From the NCBI GenBank assembly GCA_947625135.1, contig CANQNE010000014.1, positions 1 through 56,964 on the forward strand: DNA of 56,964 nt, in the 5' to 3' direction. The translations under genes and the position numbers were made by a program. This DNA is from an uncultured Lachnospiraceae bacterium. Its GTDB lineage: Bacteria > Bacillota > Clostridia > Lachnospirales > Lachnospiraceae. This document shows, piece by piece, positions 34,460-42,728 of this stretch. The notes beneath the pieces were generated by a model, which had not been told where the DNA came from, did no database searches, and was given only the letters and a program-made list of their open reading frames with translations. The number at the start of each line of letters is the position of its first letter. The stretch's first letter is position 1.

Positions 34460-35232
34460 CCGTCTTCGCCGTTTGCGTCGTTCTCATGTTGCCGGGCAGC
34501 GTTCCGGCTGCCTTCCGGCAGGGGCCAGATCTGCTGTGCTTCTACGGAAGCCTGGGGCGTCTCAGACAACGCAGCCTGCTCGTCCTCGTCTTCGTTCTCC
34601 TTTTCCTCTTTGATGTACAGGCTGAAAATCTTGGTGTACAGGAAAGAGTAGGCATAGGCCAGCGCGCCCCATCCTACAAGAAGGCCTACGGGAATCAGGG
34701 CAAAAATCCTGATAAATAAAAACAGGCAGAAAGCAATGCCGGCAATGAACAAAATCGTGTAGGGCAGATGTCGGATAGAAAGAAGCGCCGCGTTTTTGAA
34801 GGTGTATTTGATCTTGTTTACAAATTTGGACTGCAGCGGGAACACGTACATGAGGATCATCAGATAGACCACGGCGGCCAGGCAGGATACCGGAAGGAGA
34901 ATGTCATTCATAAGGATTCCCCCAAGCCGGATCTCCACAAAAAAGCTCACGTAAAGGTCAAAGGCCACCAGAGCGCCGATCACCAGCATGATCAGCCAGA
35001 TAATGGTACTCTGCCGGAAATTTTCCCGAAAGGATTTAAAAAAGTATTTGGAGACGTAACCCTCGTCCCCCTTGACCATTTTCATGCCCACATAGAACAT
35101 GGCCGTTGTGGACGCGCCTGCGGTGACGATGGGAATACAGCAGATCAGCCATAATACGTTCAGCACGATCAGGTCGGATATCCGGTTCAGGATTCGAAAA
35201 AAAGGGCCGTCAAAATTGAAAAAATTATTCAT
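34402..35232 (-). CDS. DUF624 (YesL-like) membrane protein with repeat tail
   Basis: A 276-residue polytopic membrane protein. It starts MNNFFNFDGPFFRILNRISD and has five or so membrane segments (LIVLNVLWLICCIPIVTAGA, STIIWLIMLVIGALVAF and others), the DUF624 pattern seen near sugar transporters. The C-terminal 70 residues are cytoplasmic, acidic and end in QNTDDG repeats encoded by an 18-bp minisatellite. Two C-to-T changes place stop codons in the last two units; the older end was probably GAATAA 12 codons later. ATG 35232 was chosen over 35244 because GGAG lies just upstream of it. A long leader with inverted repeats precedes it. The function is not known; the neighbouring sugar ABC ATPase suggests a transport link. 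Confidence 0.8.
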   Translation of the reverse strand: MNNFFNFDGPFFRILNRISDLIVLNVLWLICCIPIVTAGASTTAMFYVGMKMVKGDEGYVSKYFFKSFRENFRQSTIIWLIMLVIGALVAFDLYVSFFVEIRLGGILMNDILLPVSCLAAVVYLMILMYVFPLQSKFVNKIKYTFKNAALLSIRHLPYTILFIAGIAFCLFLFIRIFALIPVGLLVGWGALAYAYSFLYTKIFSLYIKEEKENEDEDEQAALSETPQASVEAQQIWPLPEGSRNAARQHENDANGEDGQNTEDGQNTDDGQNTDDG

Positions 35233-35247
35233 AGTAATCTCCATTCC

Positions 35248-35337
35248 GGAGCGTTTACATGACAGGAGGATGAGAAACCCGTGAATACGATTTTATCTGT
35301 CATCCAGACTATCTGAGACGCTCCTGCACAAATAGTC
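35248..35337 (-). promoter_or_regulatory. structured 5' leader of the DUF624 gene
   Basis: Nested inverted repeats directly upstream of the start: GGAGCGT (35248-35254) with ACGCTCC (35318-35324), and ATGACAG (35259-35265) with CTGTCAT (35297-35303). A competing pair, AGACTAT (35306-35312) with ATAGTC (35332-35337), overlaps the outer stem. The two structures cannot form together, as expected of a switch. No known riboswitch class was recognised. Confidence 0.45.
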
Positions 35338-35418
35338 CTGTGAAAGATCAGTATGTCAGGTCAGGCAGGGTGATCCGTGAAATACACGCCTGCTTTTCTG
35401 AGCAGATCATATATACTA

Positions 35419-35447
35419 AGTATAGCGGATTTTACCGGTAAAAGCAA
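35419..35447 (-). promoter_or_regulatory. promoter for the DUF624 gene
   Basis: On the - strand TTGCTT (35447-35442) and TATACT (35424-35419) are 17 nt apart. It would give a leader of about 180 nt containing the inverted repeats at 35248-35337. The rest of 35245-35639 is noncoding. Confidence 0.55.
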
Positions 35448-35592
35448 GGAGTTGGTCGAAATGTATAAAAAAACAAAAATTTTTCAGGAATATAACTAAG
35501 AGGCCAAAAAAATGGGAGGGCGATTGGAAAAAATGTCAAGGAACGCCCAAATATTTTAGTAAAGATGAGCATAGCGCAAATCTGCGGCTGCA

Positions 35593-35600
35593 TGTATAAT
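35593..35600 (+). promoter_or_regulatory. extended -10 promoter for the ABC ATPase
   Basis: TG directly before a perfect TATAAT (35595-35600), without a good -35. The start codon at 35640 follows GGGAGGAA. Confidence 0.55.
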
Positions 35601-35639
35601 GAAACCATCAAATTGATTCTATATTGGGAGGAATAAGAA

Positions 35640-36758
35640 ATGGCAAGTTTATCATTGAAAAACATTACCAAGGTTTATCCCAACGGCGTTACAGCTGTTA
35701 GAGATTTTAATCTTGAAGTAAAGGACAAGGAGTTCATCATCTTCGTAGGTCCTTCCGGTTGTGGTAAATCCACAACACTTCGTATGATCGCTGGTCTGGA
35801 AGAGATTTCCGGCGGTGTACTGAAGATCGACGACAAGATCGTAAACGACATTGAGCCCAAAGACAGAGATATCGCAATGGTATTCCAGAACTACGCGCTG
35901 TATCCTCACATGACCGTTTATGATAACATGGCGTTTGGTCTGAAACTGAGAAAGGTTCCGAAGGATCAGATCGATAAGATGGTGCGTGAAGCAGCGAAGA
36001 TCCTTGACCTTGAGCCGTACCTTGAAAGAAAGCCGAAGGCTCTTTCCGGTGGTCAGAGACAGCGTGTTGCTATGGGTCGTGCTATTGTGCGTAATCCTAA
36101 GGTATTCCTCATGGATGAGCCGCTGTCCAACCTGGATGCAAAGCTGAGAGTACAGATGAGAACCGAGATCGCAAGACTGCATCAGAGACTGGGCACAACG
36201 ATCATCTACGTAACCCATGACCAGACAGAGGCTATGACCCTTGGTACCCGTATCGTAGTTATGAAGGATGGCGTTGCACAGCAGATCGATTCTCCTCAGA
36301 ATCTGTATTCCCGTCCTGCAAACCTGTTCGTTGCCGGATTCATGGGTTCACCGCAGATGAACTTCCTGGATGCTGTATGTAACATCAACGGCAGCAAGGT
36401 TACACTGACTGTTGCAGAGAAGCATGTGATCACACTTCCTGAAGAGAAGGCAAAGAAGCTGATCGAAGGCGACTATGACGGCAAGACTGTTGTGATGGGT
36501 ATTCGTCCCGAGGATATTTACGATGATGAAGAAACCATCGCAAAGAATCCCAACAGCGTGATCACTGCAACCATCAACGTATACGAACTTCTTGGCGCAG
36601 AAGTATTCCTGTACTTCAGCCTTGAGGATCAGTACCCGATGATCGCCCGTGTAAATCCCCGTACAACAAAGAGACCCGGCGATGACTGTACGTTTGCTAT
36701 GGATGTTGAGAAGATTCATGTATTCGATAAGGAAACAGAAGTTACCATCACAAACTAA
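35640..36758 (+). CDS. MsmK/UgpC-type sugar ABC transporter ATP-binding protein
   Basis: Cytoplasmic ATPase of the carbohydrate uptake-1 family. The 372-residue product has Walker A GPSGCGKSTT, Q-loop VFQNYALYPHMTV, signature LSGGQRQRVAMGRAI, Walker B VFLMDEPLSNLDAK and H-loop IYVTHDQTEA, then a TOBE/OB domain (VVMGIRPEDIYDD) of the MalK type. No permease or binding protein gene is adjacent, so it is likely a shared ATPase for several sugar transporters, as MsmX is in Bacillus. Codon choice is unlike its neighbours (GGT, CGT and GCT common), suggesting high expression. A strong terminator follows. Confidence 0.92.
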   Translation: MASLSLKNITKVYPNGVTAVRDFNLEVKDKEFIIFVGPSGCGKSTTLRMIAGLEEISGGVLKIDDKIVNDIEPKDRDIAMVFQNYALYPHMTVYDNMAFGLKLRKVPKDQIDKMVREAAKILDLEPYLERKPKALSGGQRQRVAMGRAIVRNPKVFLMDEPLSNLDAKLRVQMRTEIARLHQRLGTTIIYVTHDQTEAMTLGTRIVVMKDGVAQQIDSPQNLYSRPANLFVAGFMGSPQMNFLDAVCNINGSKVTLTVAEKHVITLPEEKAKKLIEGDYDGKTVVMGIRPEDIYDDEETIAKNPNSVITATINVYELLGAEVFLYFSLEDQYPMIARVNPRTTKRPGDDCTFAMDVEKIHVFDKETEVTITN

Positions 36759-36796
36759 TCAAAATACAGGCAAAAGCCGGTATAAGATGAAACCAC

Positions 36797-36829
36797 AGAG
36801 GCGCAGGATTTTTCCTGCGTCTCTTTTTT
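36797..36829 (+). terminator. terminator of the ABC ATPase gene
   Basis: A 12-bp stem AGAGGCGCAGGA (36797-36808) with TCCTGCGTCTCT (36813-36824), a 4-nt T loop, one G-T pair, then a run of six T. Confidence 0.9.
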
Positions 36830-36919
36830 GGCGTTTTGGATGAACGGGGCAGCCTTTTTTGCAGAAGGCGCTTTTTTTACGATTTTTGAAACCAGATTCT
36901 GATTTCGCACACTATAACA

Positions 36920-36965
36920 GGGAAAGGAGGCCGTCTGCACCGCGGCGATCATGACGGCCTTTCCC
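36920..36965 (+). repeat. long inverted repeat upstream of glgB
   Basis: GGGAAA (36920-36925) and GGCCGTC (36929-36935) pair with TTTCCC (36960-36965) and GACGGCC (36953-36959), with a 3-nt bulge. No T-run follows, so it is not an ordinary terminator. It lies about 40 nt before the glgB promoter and could be an operator or a processed RNA stem. Confidence 0.6.
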
Positions 36966-37006
36966 GTGCATATTGTATTATTTTTCCACACCCGCCTGTA
37001 GATTTG

Positions 37007-37036
37007 TTGACATTTTGTAGTGTTTCGGGGTAAAAT
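37007..37036 (+). promoter_or_regulatory. promoter for glgB
   Basis: A perfect TTGACA (37007-37012), 18 nt, then TAAAAT (37031-37036). Confidence 0.65.
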
Positions 37037-37065
37037 AAATACAACAAATTTACGGGGTGAACAAC

Positions 37066-38994
37066 ATGAAGATAACGAGAACTTACGAGGACGTACATGT
37101 GACGGAGATGGACATGTATCTCTTCGGGTCCGGAACACATTACGATATTTTTAAAAAGCTGGGAGCCCATCCGGTTGTAAAAGACGGCGAAGAAGGGGTT
37201 TATTTTGCGGTGTGGGCGCCTTCGGCGGCGGAAGTTTATCTGATCGGTGAATTTAACGGCTGGAATGAGACAAGCCATCCCATGAAACGACTGGAGCCTC
37301 AGGGCATCTATGAATTGTTTGTGCCCGGTGTAGCGATGTACAGCCTTTACAAATATTTGATCATCTCCGCATCCCATGAGAAGCTGTATAAGGCGGATCC
37401 CTTTGCCAATTATGCAGAAAAGCGGCCGGGGACAGCCTCAGCAGTGGTAGATATCGACGACTATACATGGAAAGATACCCGTTGGATGAACAAACGGGAT
37501 CAGGTGGATCCGCTGGAGCAGCCCATTGCGATCTATGAAGTGCATCCGGGCTCATGGAAGCGCCACCCGGTGTCGGAGAACACAGGAAAAGAAGAGGACG
37601 GGTTTTACACATACCGGGAACTGGCTCACTCGCTGGCGGAATATGTGAAGGAGATGGGATATACCCACGTGGAACTGATGGGCATTGCGGAATACCCCTT
37701 CGACGGATCATGGGGATATCAGGTGACGGGATATTATGCGCCCACTTCACGGTACGGCACGCCTGCCGATTTTAAATATCTGGTGGATTATCTGCACAGA
37801 CAGGGAATCGGCGTAATTCTGGACTGGGTGCCGGCGCATTTTCCCAGAGACGCCCACGGATTGGCTAATTTTGACGGAAGCTGTGTATTTGAATATGCAG
37901 ATACCCGAAAAGGGGAGCATCCGGACTGGGGCACCAAGATCTTTGATTTCGGCAAATATGAGGTAAAGAATTTCCTCATTGCAAATGCCCTGTTCTGGGT
38001 AGAGCAGTACCATGTAGACGGCCTGCGTGTGGATGCGGTTGCTTCTATGTTGTATCTGGATTACGGCAAGCAGGACGGGCAGTGGGTGGCAAACAAATAT
38101 GGCGGCAATGAAAATCTGGAAGCCATTGAGTTTTTCAAGCATTTGAATTCCATGCTGAGAGGGAAGCATCCCGGTGTCCTGACGATCGCGGAGGAATCCA
38201 CCGCGTGGCCGGCGGTGACAAAGATGCCGGAGGAGGACGGCCTGGGCTTTACCTATAAGTGGAATATGGGCTGGATGCACGATTTCCTTGATTATATGAA
38301 GCTGGACCCCTACTTCCGCAAGGACAATCACAATAAAATGACCTTTGCCATGAGTTATAACAGCGCGGAAAATTATATTCTGGTATTGTCTCACGATGAG
38401 GTTGTGCACCTGAAATGCTCCATGATCAACAAGATGCCCGGATATTATGCGGACAAGTTTATGAACCTGAAGGCAGGCTATGCGTTTATGATGGGGCATC
38501 CGGGCAAGAAGCTGCTGTTTATGGGACAGGAATTTGCGCAGCTGCGCGAGTGGAGTGAAAAACGGGAGCTGGATTGGTTCTTGCTGAATGAAGAGGCGCA
38601 CAGAAATCTGCACAGGTTCGTTCAGGCACTGCTCGGGCTTTATCGAAAATATCCGGCCATGTATCAGCTGGATCACGACTGGGGCGGATTTGACTGGATT
38701 AACGCCAACGATGCTTACAGAAGTATTTTCAGCTTTATGCGCCATGGCCGCAGCGGCAGGCGGAATCTGCTGTTTGTGTGTAATTTCACGCCGGTGGAGT
38801 ACAGCGATTACCGGGTAGGCGTGCCCAAAAAGAAAAATTACAAGCTGGTGCTGGACGGGGACCGTGCGGAATTTGGCGGCAACGGAAAAGCCCATCAGGA
38901 ATTATATACAGCGGAAAAATCGGAATGTGACGGACTGCCATACTCCATTGCGTATGATCTGAGCGCCTATGGCGTGGCGGTGTTCGAATTTTAA
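37066..38994 (+). CDS. glgB: 1,4-alpha-glucan branching enzyme
   Basis: Introduces alpha-1,6 branches into glycogen. The 642-residue product has an N-terminal CBM48 (VYFAVWAPSAAEVYLIGEFN), GH13 region I (VILDWVPAHFPRDAHGLANF), the nucleophile Asp in VDGLRVDAVASML, the acid/base Glu in LTIAEESTAWPAV and region IV LVLSHDEVVH. Length and motifs fit GlgB of GH13 subfamily 9. ATG 37066 follows GGGGTG; an in-frame GTG at 37057 overlaps that site and is less likely. No other glg genes are in the window. Confidence 0.93.
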   Translation: MKITRTYEDVHVTEMDMYLFGSGTHYDIFKKLGAHPVVKDGEEGVYFAVWAPSAAEVYLIGEFNGWNETSHPMKRLEPQGIYELFVPGVAMYSLYKYLIISASHEKLYKADPFANYAEKRPGTASAVVDIDDYTWKDTRWMNKRDQVDPLEQPIAIYEVHPGSWKRHPVSENTGKEEDGFYTYRELAHSLAEYVKEMGYTHVELMGIAEYPFDGSWGYQVTGYYAPTSRYGTPADFKYLVDYLHRQGIGVILDWVPAHFPRDAHGLANFDGSCVFEYADTRKGEHPDWGTKIFDFGKYEVKNFLIANALFWVEQYHVDGLRVDAVASMLYLDYGKQDGQWVANKYGGNENLEAIEFFKHLNSMLRGKHPGVLTIAEESTAWPAVTKMPEEDGLGFTYKWNMGWMHDFLDYMKLDPYFRKDNHNKMTFAMSYNSAENYILVLSHDEVVHLKCSMINKMPGYYADKFMNLKAGYAFMMGHPGKKLLFMGQEFAQLREWSEKRELDWFLLNEEAHRNLHRFVQALLGLYRKYPAMYQLDHDWGGFDWINANDAYRSIFSFMRHGRSGRRNLLFVCNFTPVEYSDYRVGVPKKKNYKLVLDGDRAEFGGNGKAHQELYTAEKSECDGLPYSIAYDLSAYGVAVFEF

Positions 38995-39020
38995 TCAGCC
39001 TCATAGCTCCATTTCCATAA

Positions 39021-39062
39021 AGGGGATATTGTAGAAGGAATTCTGCAATATCCTCTTTTTTT
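39021..39062 (+). terminator. terminator of glgB
   Basis: A 16-bp stem AGGGGATATTGTAGAA (39021-39036) with TTCTGCAATATCCTCT (39041-39056), GGAA loop and two wobble pairs, followed by a run of T. Confidence 0.92.
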
Positions 39063-39098
39063 GTTTTGAAAATTTTTCAGTGTTTTGCAAAAAATAGC

Positions 39099-39127
39099 TG
39101 GACAAACAAGAGAAACTAATATATAAT
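39099..39127 (+). promoter_or_regulatory. promoter of the Tad pilus operon
   Basis: TGGACA (39099-39104), 17 nt, then a perfect TATAAT (39122-39127). It is the only clear promoter seen before the eleven tad genes. Confidence 0.75.
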
Positions 39128-39171
39128 AAACATCACACTACAAACAATAAGAAATGCAACGAAGGGATAAT

Positions 39172-39681
39172 ATGAGCATGAGCGGCATGGCAGTTTTAAT
39201 ATTTTTATCTGTTGCTGCAGGTACGGATCTCTGTGACGGACGGATTTATAATCAGTGGCTCGGACCGGGGGCTGTGACAGCATTCGTGCTGCTGGCCGCA
39301 GAAGGCGGCATGGGGGAACTGCCGGATCGTATTTTGGGCGGGACCATCCCCATTCTCATATTGATGCTGCCTTTTGCCGTGGGAGCGCTGGGCGGCGGGG
39401 ATGTGAAGCTGCTGGCCATGACCGGCTGCTTTGTTGGATGCCGGGGGATCTTTTCCTGTATGCTGGGCGCCTTTGTGGCGGGCGCGGCGCTGGCGGCATG
39501 GAAGATGCTCTGGGCCCGCTCGTTTTGGGAGCGCCTGAGACGTCTGAAGGCATACCTTGCCGGATGCCTGTTGTCCCGGAAGCTCAGCCCTTACCCGGCG
39601 TCTGGGAGACGTGAGGAGGAACTGCATTTTTCGCTGCCGGTTCTGTTTGGGGTATGGCTGTATTTGGAGGGAGTGCTTTGA
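39172..39681 (+). CDS. type IV prepilin peptidase (CpaA/TadV-like), first copy
   Basis: Membrane aspartyl protease (A24) that trims Flp prepilins. The 169-residue product has the two catalytic aspartate motifs: AAGTDLCDGRIYNQW and GALGGGDVKLLAM (GxGD-type). Five to six membrane segments are visible. ATG 39172 with GAAGGG upstream is preferred to an in-frame ATG at 39154. The N-methylation domain of large PilD enzymes is absent, as is normal for Tad loci. A second peptidase lies at 46967. Confidence 0.85.
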   Translation: MSMSGMAVLIFLSVAAGTDLCDGRIYNQWLGPGAVTAFVLLAAEGGMGELPDRILGGTIPILILMLPFAVGALGGGDVKLLAMTGCFVGCRGIFSCMLGAFVAGAALAAWKMLWARSFWERLRRLKAYLAGCLLSRKLSPYPASGRREEELHFSLPVLFGVWLYLEGVL

Positions 39682-40655
39682 ACCGATATTTTGTGATATG
39701 TGACCGGGACAAGGGGTATGTGGAGCGTCTGACCGCATTTTTCAGTCAGAAGAGGCTGCTGCCTTATCGGATCCAGGGGATCACAGATCCTGACGCGCTG
39801 GAGGGATTTTGCAGGAGCAGTCCGGTTGCGCTGCTGCTGGCGGAAGACGAGATTTTGAAAGGACGAAAGGAGAGATTCCCGGCGGAGAGACAGATCGCGC
39901 TTACGGCTGCGCCGGGTCAGGAGGATGCCGGCCGCCTGTTTAAATTTCAGGCTGCGCCGGATCTGGCGCGGAAACTTCTGCAGGGGCAGGAAACCGGAAT
40001 GTCTTCCGGCGGCCCGGGGAAGATGAAGCTGATCGGCGTGTATTCTCCCGGCGCTTACAGTCAGAGAACGCTGTTTGCCTTTGCCATGGCGCAGATTCTG
40101 TCAAAAACCCAAAAGGCGCTGTATCTGCATTTCGGTTCTTTTTCAGGACTTCAAAAGCTGCTTTCTGTGGAACGAGAATCGGATCTGACAGATGTGCTGT
40201 ATTTGATCCGGCAGGGGAGGAGGCAGACAGAGCTGTGGGCGGGAGACTGCATACAGAAGCTGGGAGAGCTGGATTACATTTTGCCCGCGGTGTCTCCCAT
40301 GGATCTGCAGGGAGCAGAGGAGGAAGATTTTCTGGCAGTGCTGGATGCGGTAGAGGATCGGGGCGGTTATCAGACGGCTGTGCTGGAGTTCGATGAGGGC
40401 TGCCCTGCGTTCTGGCCGCTGTTAAAGCGGTGCGGGGTTATCTATCTGCTGACGGGAGAGGACGCGCTGTCCAGAGCAAAGGCCGGGCAGTATACCGGCC
40501 GGCTGCAGGATATGGGGCATCAGGACATTCTGAGCAAGACCGTCCCAGCGGCGCCGCCTTACTATCGCCCTTACAATGACAGTGGCGCATATATGGAGCA
40601 GCTGGTGTGGAGCGAGCTGGGAGATTATATCCGCGGCCTCCTTCCCGGAGGCTGA
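39678..40655 (+). CDS. TadZ/CpaE-like ATPase-fold protein
   Basis: A pilus-localisation protein of the MinD/ParA fold, 325 residues. The first 110 residues resemble a receiver-like domain (FVICDRDKGYVERLTAFFSQ). The second domain begins KLIGVYSPGAYSQRTLFAFA, where the P-loop is degenerate and lacks the Walker lysine, so ATP hydrolysis is unlikely. TTG 39678 overlaps the peptidase stop as TTGA and has GGAGGG upstream. Confidence 0.72.
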   Translation: MNRYFVICDRDKGYVERLTAFFSQKRLLPYRIQGITDPDALEGFCRSSPVALLLAEDEILKGRKERFPAERQIALTAAPGQEDAGRLFKFQAAPDLARKLLQGQETGMSSGGPGKMKLIGVYSPGAYSQRTLFAFAMAQILSKTQKALYLHFGSFSGLQKLLSVERESDLTDVLYLIRQGRRQTELWAGDCIQKLGELDYILPAVSPMDLQGAEEEDFLAVLDAVEDRGGYQTAVLEFDEGCPAFWPLLKRCGVIYLLTGEDALSRAKAGQYTGRLQDMGHQDILSKTVPAAPPYYRPYNDSGAYMEQLVWSELGDYIRGLLPGG

Positions 40656-40684
40656 GGTGACGGTGAGTTTAAACAGACTTTGGA

Positions 40685-41998
40685 ATGGGGATGGATATGG
40701 ACGGCAGAGACCGGGCCCGGACGCCTTCCGCAGAGGAAGCGTCGTGGGATCAGCTGTTGGAGCGGCTGCAGAATGAAATTTTGGAGAAGATGGACCGTAC
40801 AAGAGAGATCTCTGACGAAGAGGTGCTGGCAAACATTGACAGGCTTCTCCTGAACCATGAGAAAATACCGCCCGTCAGTGTAGCCGCCCGCTGCAGGCTT
40901 CGCCGGGAGCTGTTCAATGAGCTGCGGAGACTGGGCTGTCTGCAGGAGCTTTTGGACGACGAAGCGGTGACGGAGATCATGGTCAACGGCACGGAAAGTA
41001 TATTTTATGAAAAGGAAGGCAGGCTGTTTTGCTGGAACAGGCATTTTCAGTCCAGAAAAAAGCTGGAGGATGTGATCCAGCAGATCGTCAGCAAAAACAA
41101 CCGGCGTGTCAACGAAGCCTCTCCCATTGCGGACACCCGTCTTGAAAACGGTTCCCGGGTCAATATCGTCATGGCGCCCACCGCAATAAACGGGCCGGCC
41201 GTTACCATCCGGCGGTTTCCTGAGCGGCCCATTTCCATGAAAGATCTTCTTCGGCTGGGCACCCTCACCGAGGATTGCGCGCGTTTTTTACAGAAGCTGG
41301 TGATCGCCGGCTACAATATCTTTATCAGCGGAGGCACAGGCTCCGGAAAAACTACATTTCTGAACGTCCTTTCGGACTATATCCCAAAAGAAGAACGAGT
41401 CATTACAATTGAAGACTCCGCAGAATTACAGCTGAAAAATATTTCCAATCTGGTGCGACTGGAAACCAGAATGGCAGACAGTGAAGGAAACAACAGTCTC
41501 ACTATACGGGAATTGATCAGGGCGTCTCTTCGCATGCGCCCGGATCGGATCATCGTGGGCGAGGTGCGGGGAAGCGAGGCCATTGATATGTTACAGGCAT
41601 TCAACACCGGTCATGACGGCTCTTTGTCCACCGGACACGCCAACAGCCCCGAAGATATGCTTTCCCGGCTGGAGACCATGATCCTGATGGGCATGGAGAT
41701 GCCGCTGGCGGCGGTGCGGCGGCAGATGGCCTCCGGCATTGATCTGATCGTACAGTTGGGCCGGATCCGGGACAAAAGCCGGAAAGTGCTGGAGATCACA
41801 GAAGTGACGGGCTTTGCGCAGGGAGAGATCCAGCTGTCGCCGCTGTTTGTATTTGAGGAGACAGGGGTGGACAGTAACGGGCTTGTGACGGGAGCGCTGC
41901 GGCGGACCGGCACGCTGCATTGCAGGGAAAAGCTCCGCGCAGCGGGACTTTCTCTGGAGGAACAGGAAAGAGAGGTGGCTTCAAACGACTCTCAATAA
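40685..41998 (+). CDS. tadA: Tad pilus assembly ATPase
   Basis: Secretion ATPase (CpaF/TadA) powering Flp pilus extension and retraction. The 437-residue product has an N-terminal helical domain, Walker A GGTGSGKT at 216-223, the Asp box IEDSAELQL, Walker B RMRPDRIIVGEVRG and the His box STGHANSPEDMLSRLE. The exact start is uncertain, as ATGs at 40685, 40691 and 40697 are all in frame. Confidence 0.92.
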   Translation: MGMDMDGRDRARTPSAEEASWDQLLERLQNEILEKMDRTREISDEEVLANIDRLLLNHEKIPPVSVAARCRLRRELFNELRRLGCLQELLDDEAVTEIMVNGTESIFYEKEGRLFCWNRHFQSRKKLEDVIQQIVSKNNRRVNEASPIADTRLENGSRVNIVMAPTAINGPAVTIRRFPERPISMKDLLRLGTLTEDCARFLQKLVIAGYNIFISGGTGSGKTTFLNVLSDYIPKEERVITIEDSAELQLKNISNLVRLETRMADSEGNNSLTIRELIRASLRMRPDRIIVGEVRGSEAIDMLQAFNTGHDGSLSTGHANSPEDMLSRLETMILMGMEMPLAAVRRQMASGIDLIVQLGRIRDKSRKVLEITEVTGFAQGEIQLSPLFVFEETGVDSNGLVTGALRRTGTLHCREKLRAAGLSLEEQEREVASNDSQ

Positions 41999-42008
41999 AG
42001 AAGAGGTT

Positions 42009-42725
42009 ATGGAAAAAAAGGAATGGGTTCGGGTGCTGGCAAAGGGTTTGCTTCTGATCCTGCTGCTGGCGGAGCTGTTTTACGACTCTCTCTGGGCTGT
42101 GCCGGCGCTTTCCCTGCTGCTGCCATACATAATAAAGCGGGCCGGGGAAAATAAGCGGGATCTGGCACGGCAGCAGCTGAACATTGCTTTCCGGGATGGG
42201 ATCCTGGCCGTTTCCGGGGCGCTGTCGGCGGGGTATGCAGTGGAAAACGCCTTTGGAGAGGCACTGAAGTCGCTGTATTTCCTGTATCCCGGGAATCATC
42301 GGATCATTAAGGAATTTCAGTTGATCGTAAGGGGCATTGAAATGAACCGGACGCCGGAGGAGCTGCTGGATGATTTTGCTGAGAGAAGCGGGTTGGAGGA
42401 TGTACAGATCTTTGCGGAGGTATTTGCCGTCAGCAAGAGAAGCGGCGGAAACATTGCAGGGGTCATTTCCGATACAGCCGCCCGCATCGGGGAGAAGATA
42501 GAAGTGAGACGGGAAATTGAGACTTATCTCAGCGCCAAAAAATTTGAACAGAAGATCATGAATGTGATGCCGGCAGGGATCATCCTCTATGTAAAGCTGA
42601 CTTCGCCGGACTTTTTGCAGGGGTTATACAAAAATCCCGCCGGAATCCTGATCATGACCTGTTGCCTGTTACTGTACGGAGGGGCGTATCTGTTATCGGA
42701 AAAGCTGATGAAAATCGAGGTGTAG
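42009..42725 (+). CDS. tadB: Tad platform protein TadB-like
   Basis: Inner-membrane platform protein of the T2SF family, 238 residues. Hydrophobic segments near the N terminus (LAKGLLLILLLAELFY) and C terminus (GILIMTCCLLLYGGAYLL) flank a helical cytoplasmic domain with the GspF-like RNAIFRDGILAVSGAL-type region (here LNIAFRDGILAVSGALSAG) and ETYLSAKKFEQKIMNVMP. It lies between tadA and tadC, as expected. Confidence 0.85.
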   Translation: MEKKEWVRVLAKGLLLILLLAELFYDSLWAVPALSLLLPYIIKRAGENKRDLARQQLNIAFRDGILAVSGALSAGYAVENAFGEALKSLYFLYPGNHRIIKEFQLIVRGIEMNRTPEELLDDFAERSGLEDVQIFAEVFAVSKRSGGNIAGVISDTAARIGEKIEVRREIETYLSAKKFEQKIMNVMPAGIILYVKLTSPDFLQGLYKNPAGILIMTCCLLLYGGAYLLSEKLMKIEV

Positions 42726-42728
42726 GGG

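Noticed and set aside
32862-34487. A 541-codon frame on the - strand
   Set aside because: It is antisense to the LTA-synthase-like gene, lacks a family signature and reads the 18-bp minisatellite as a repetitive Thr/Val/Lys/Pro peptide.
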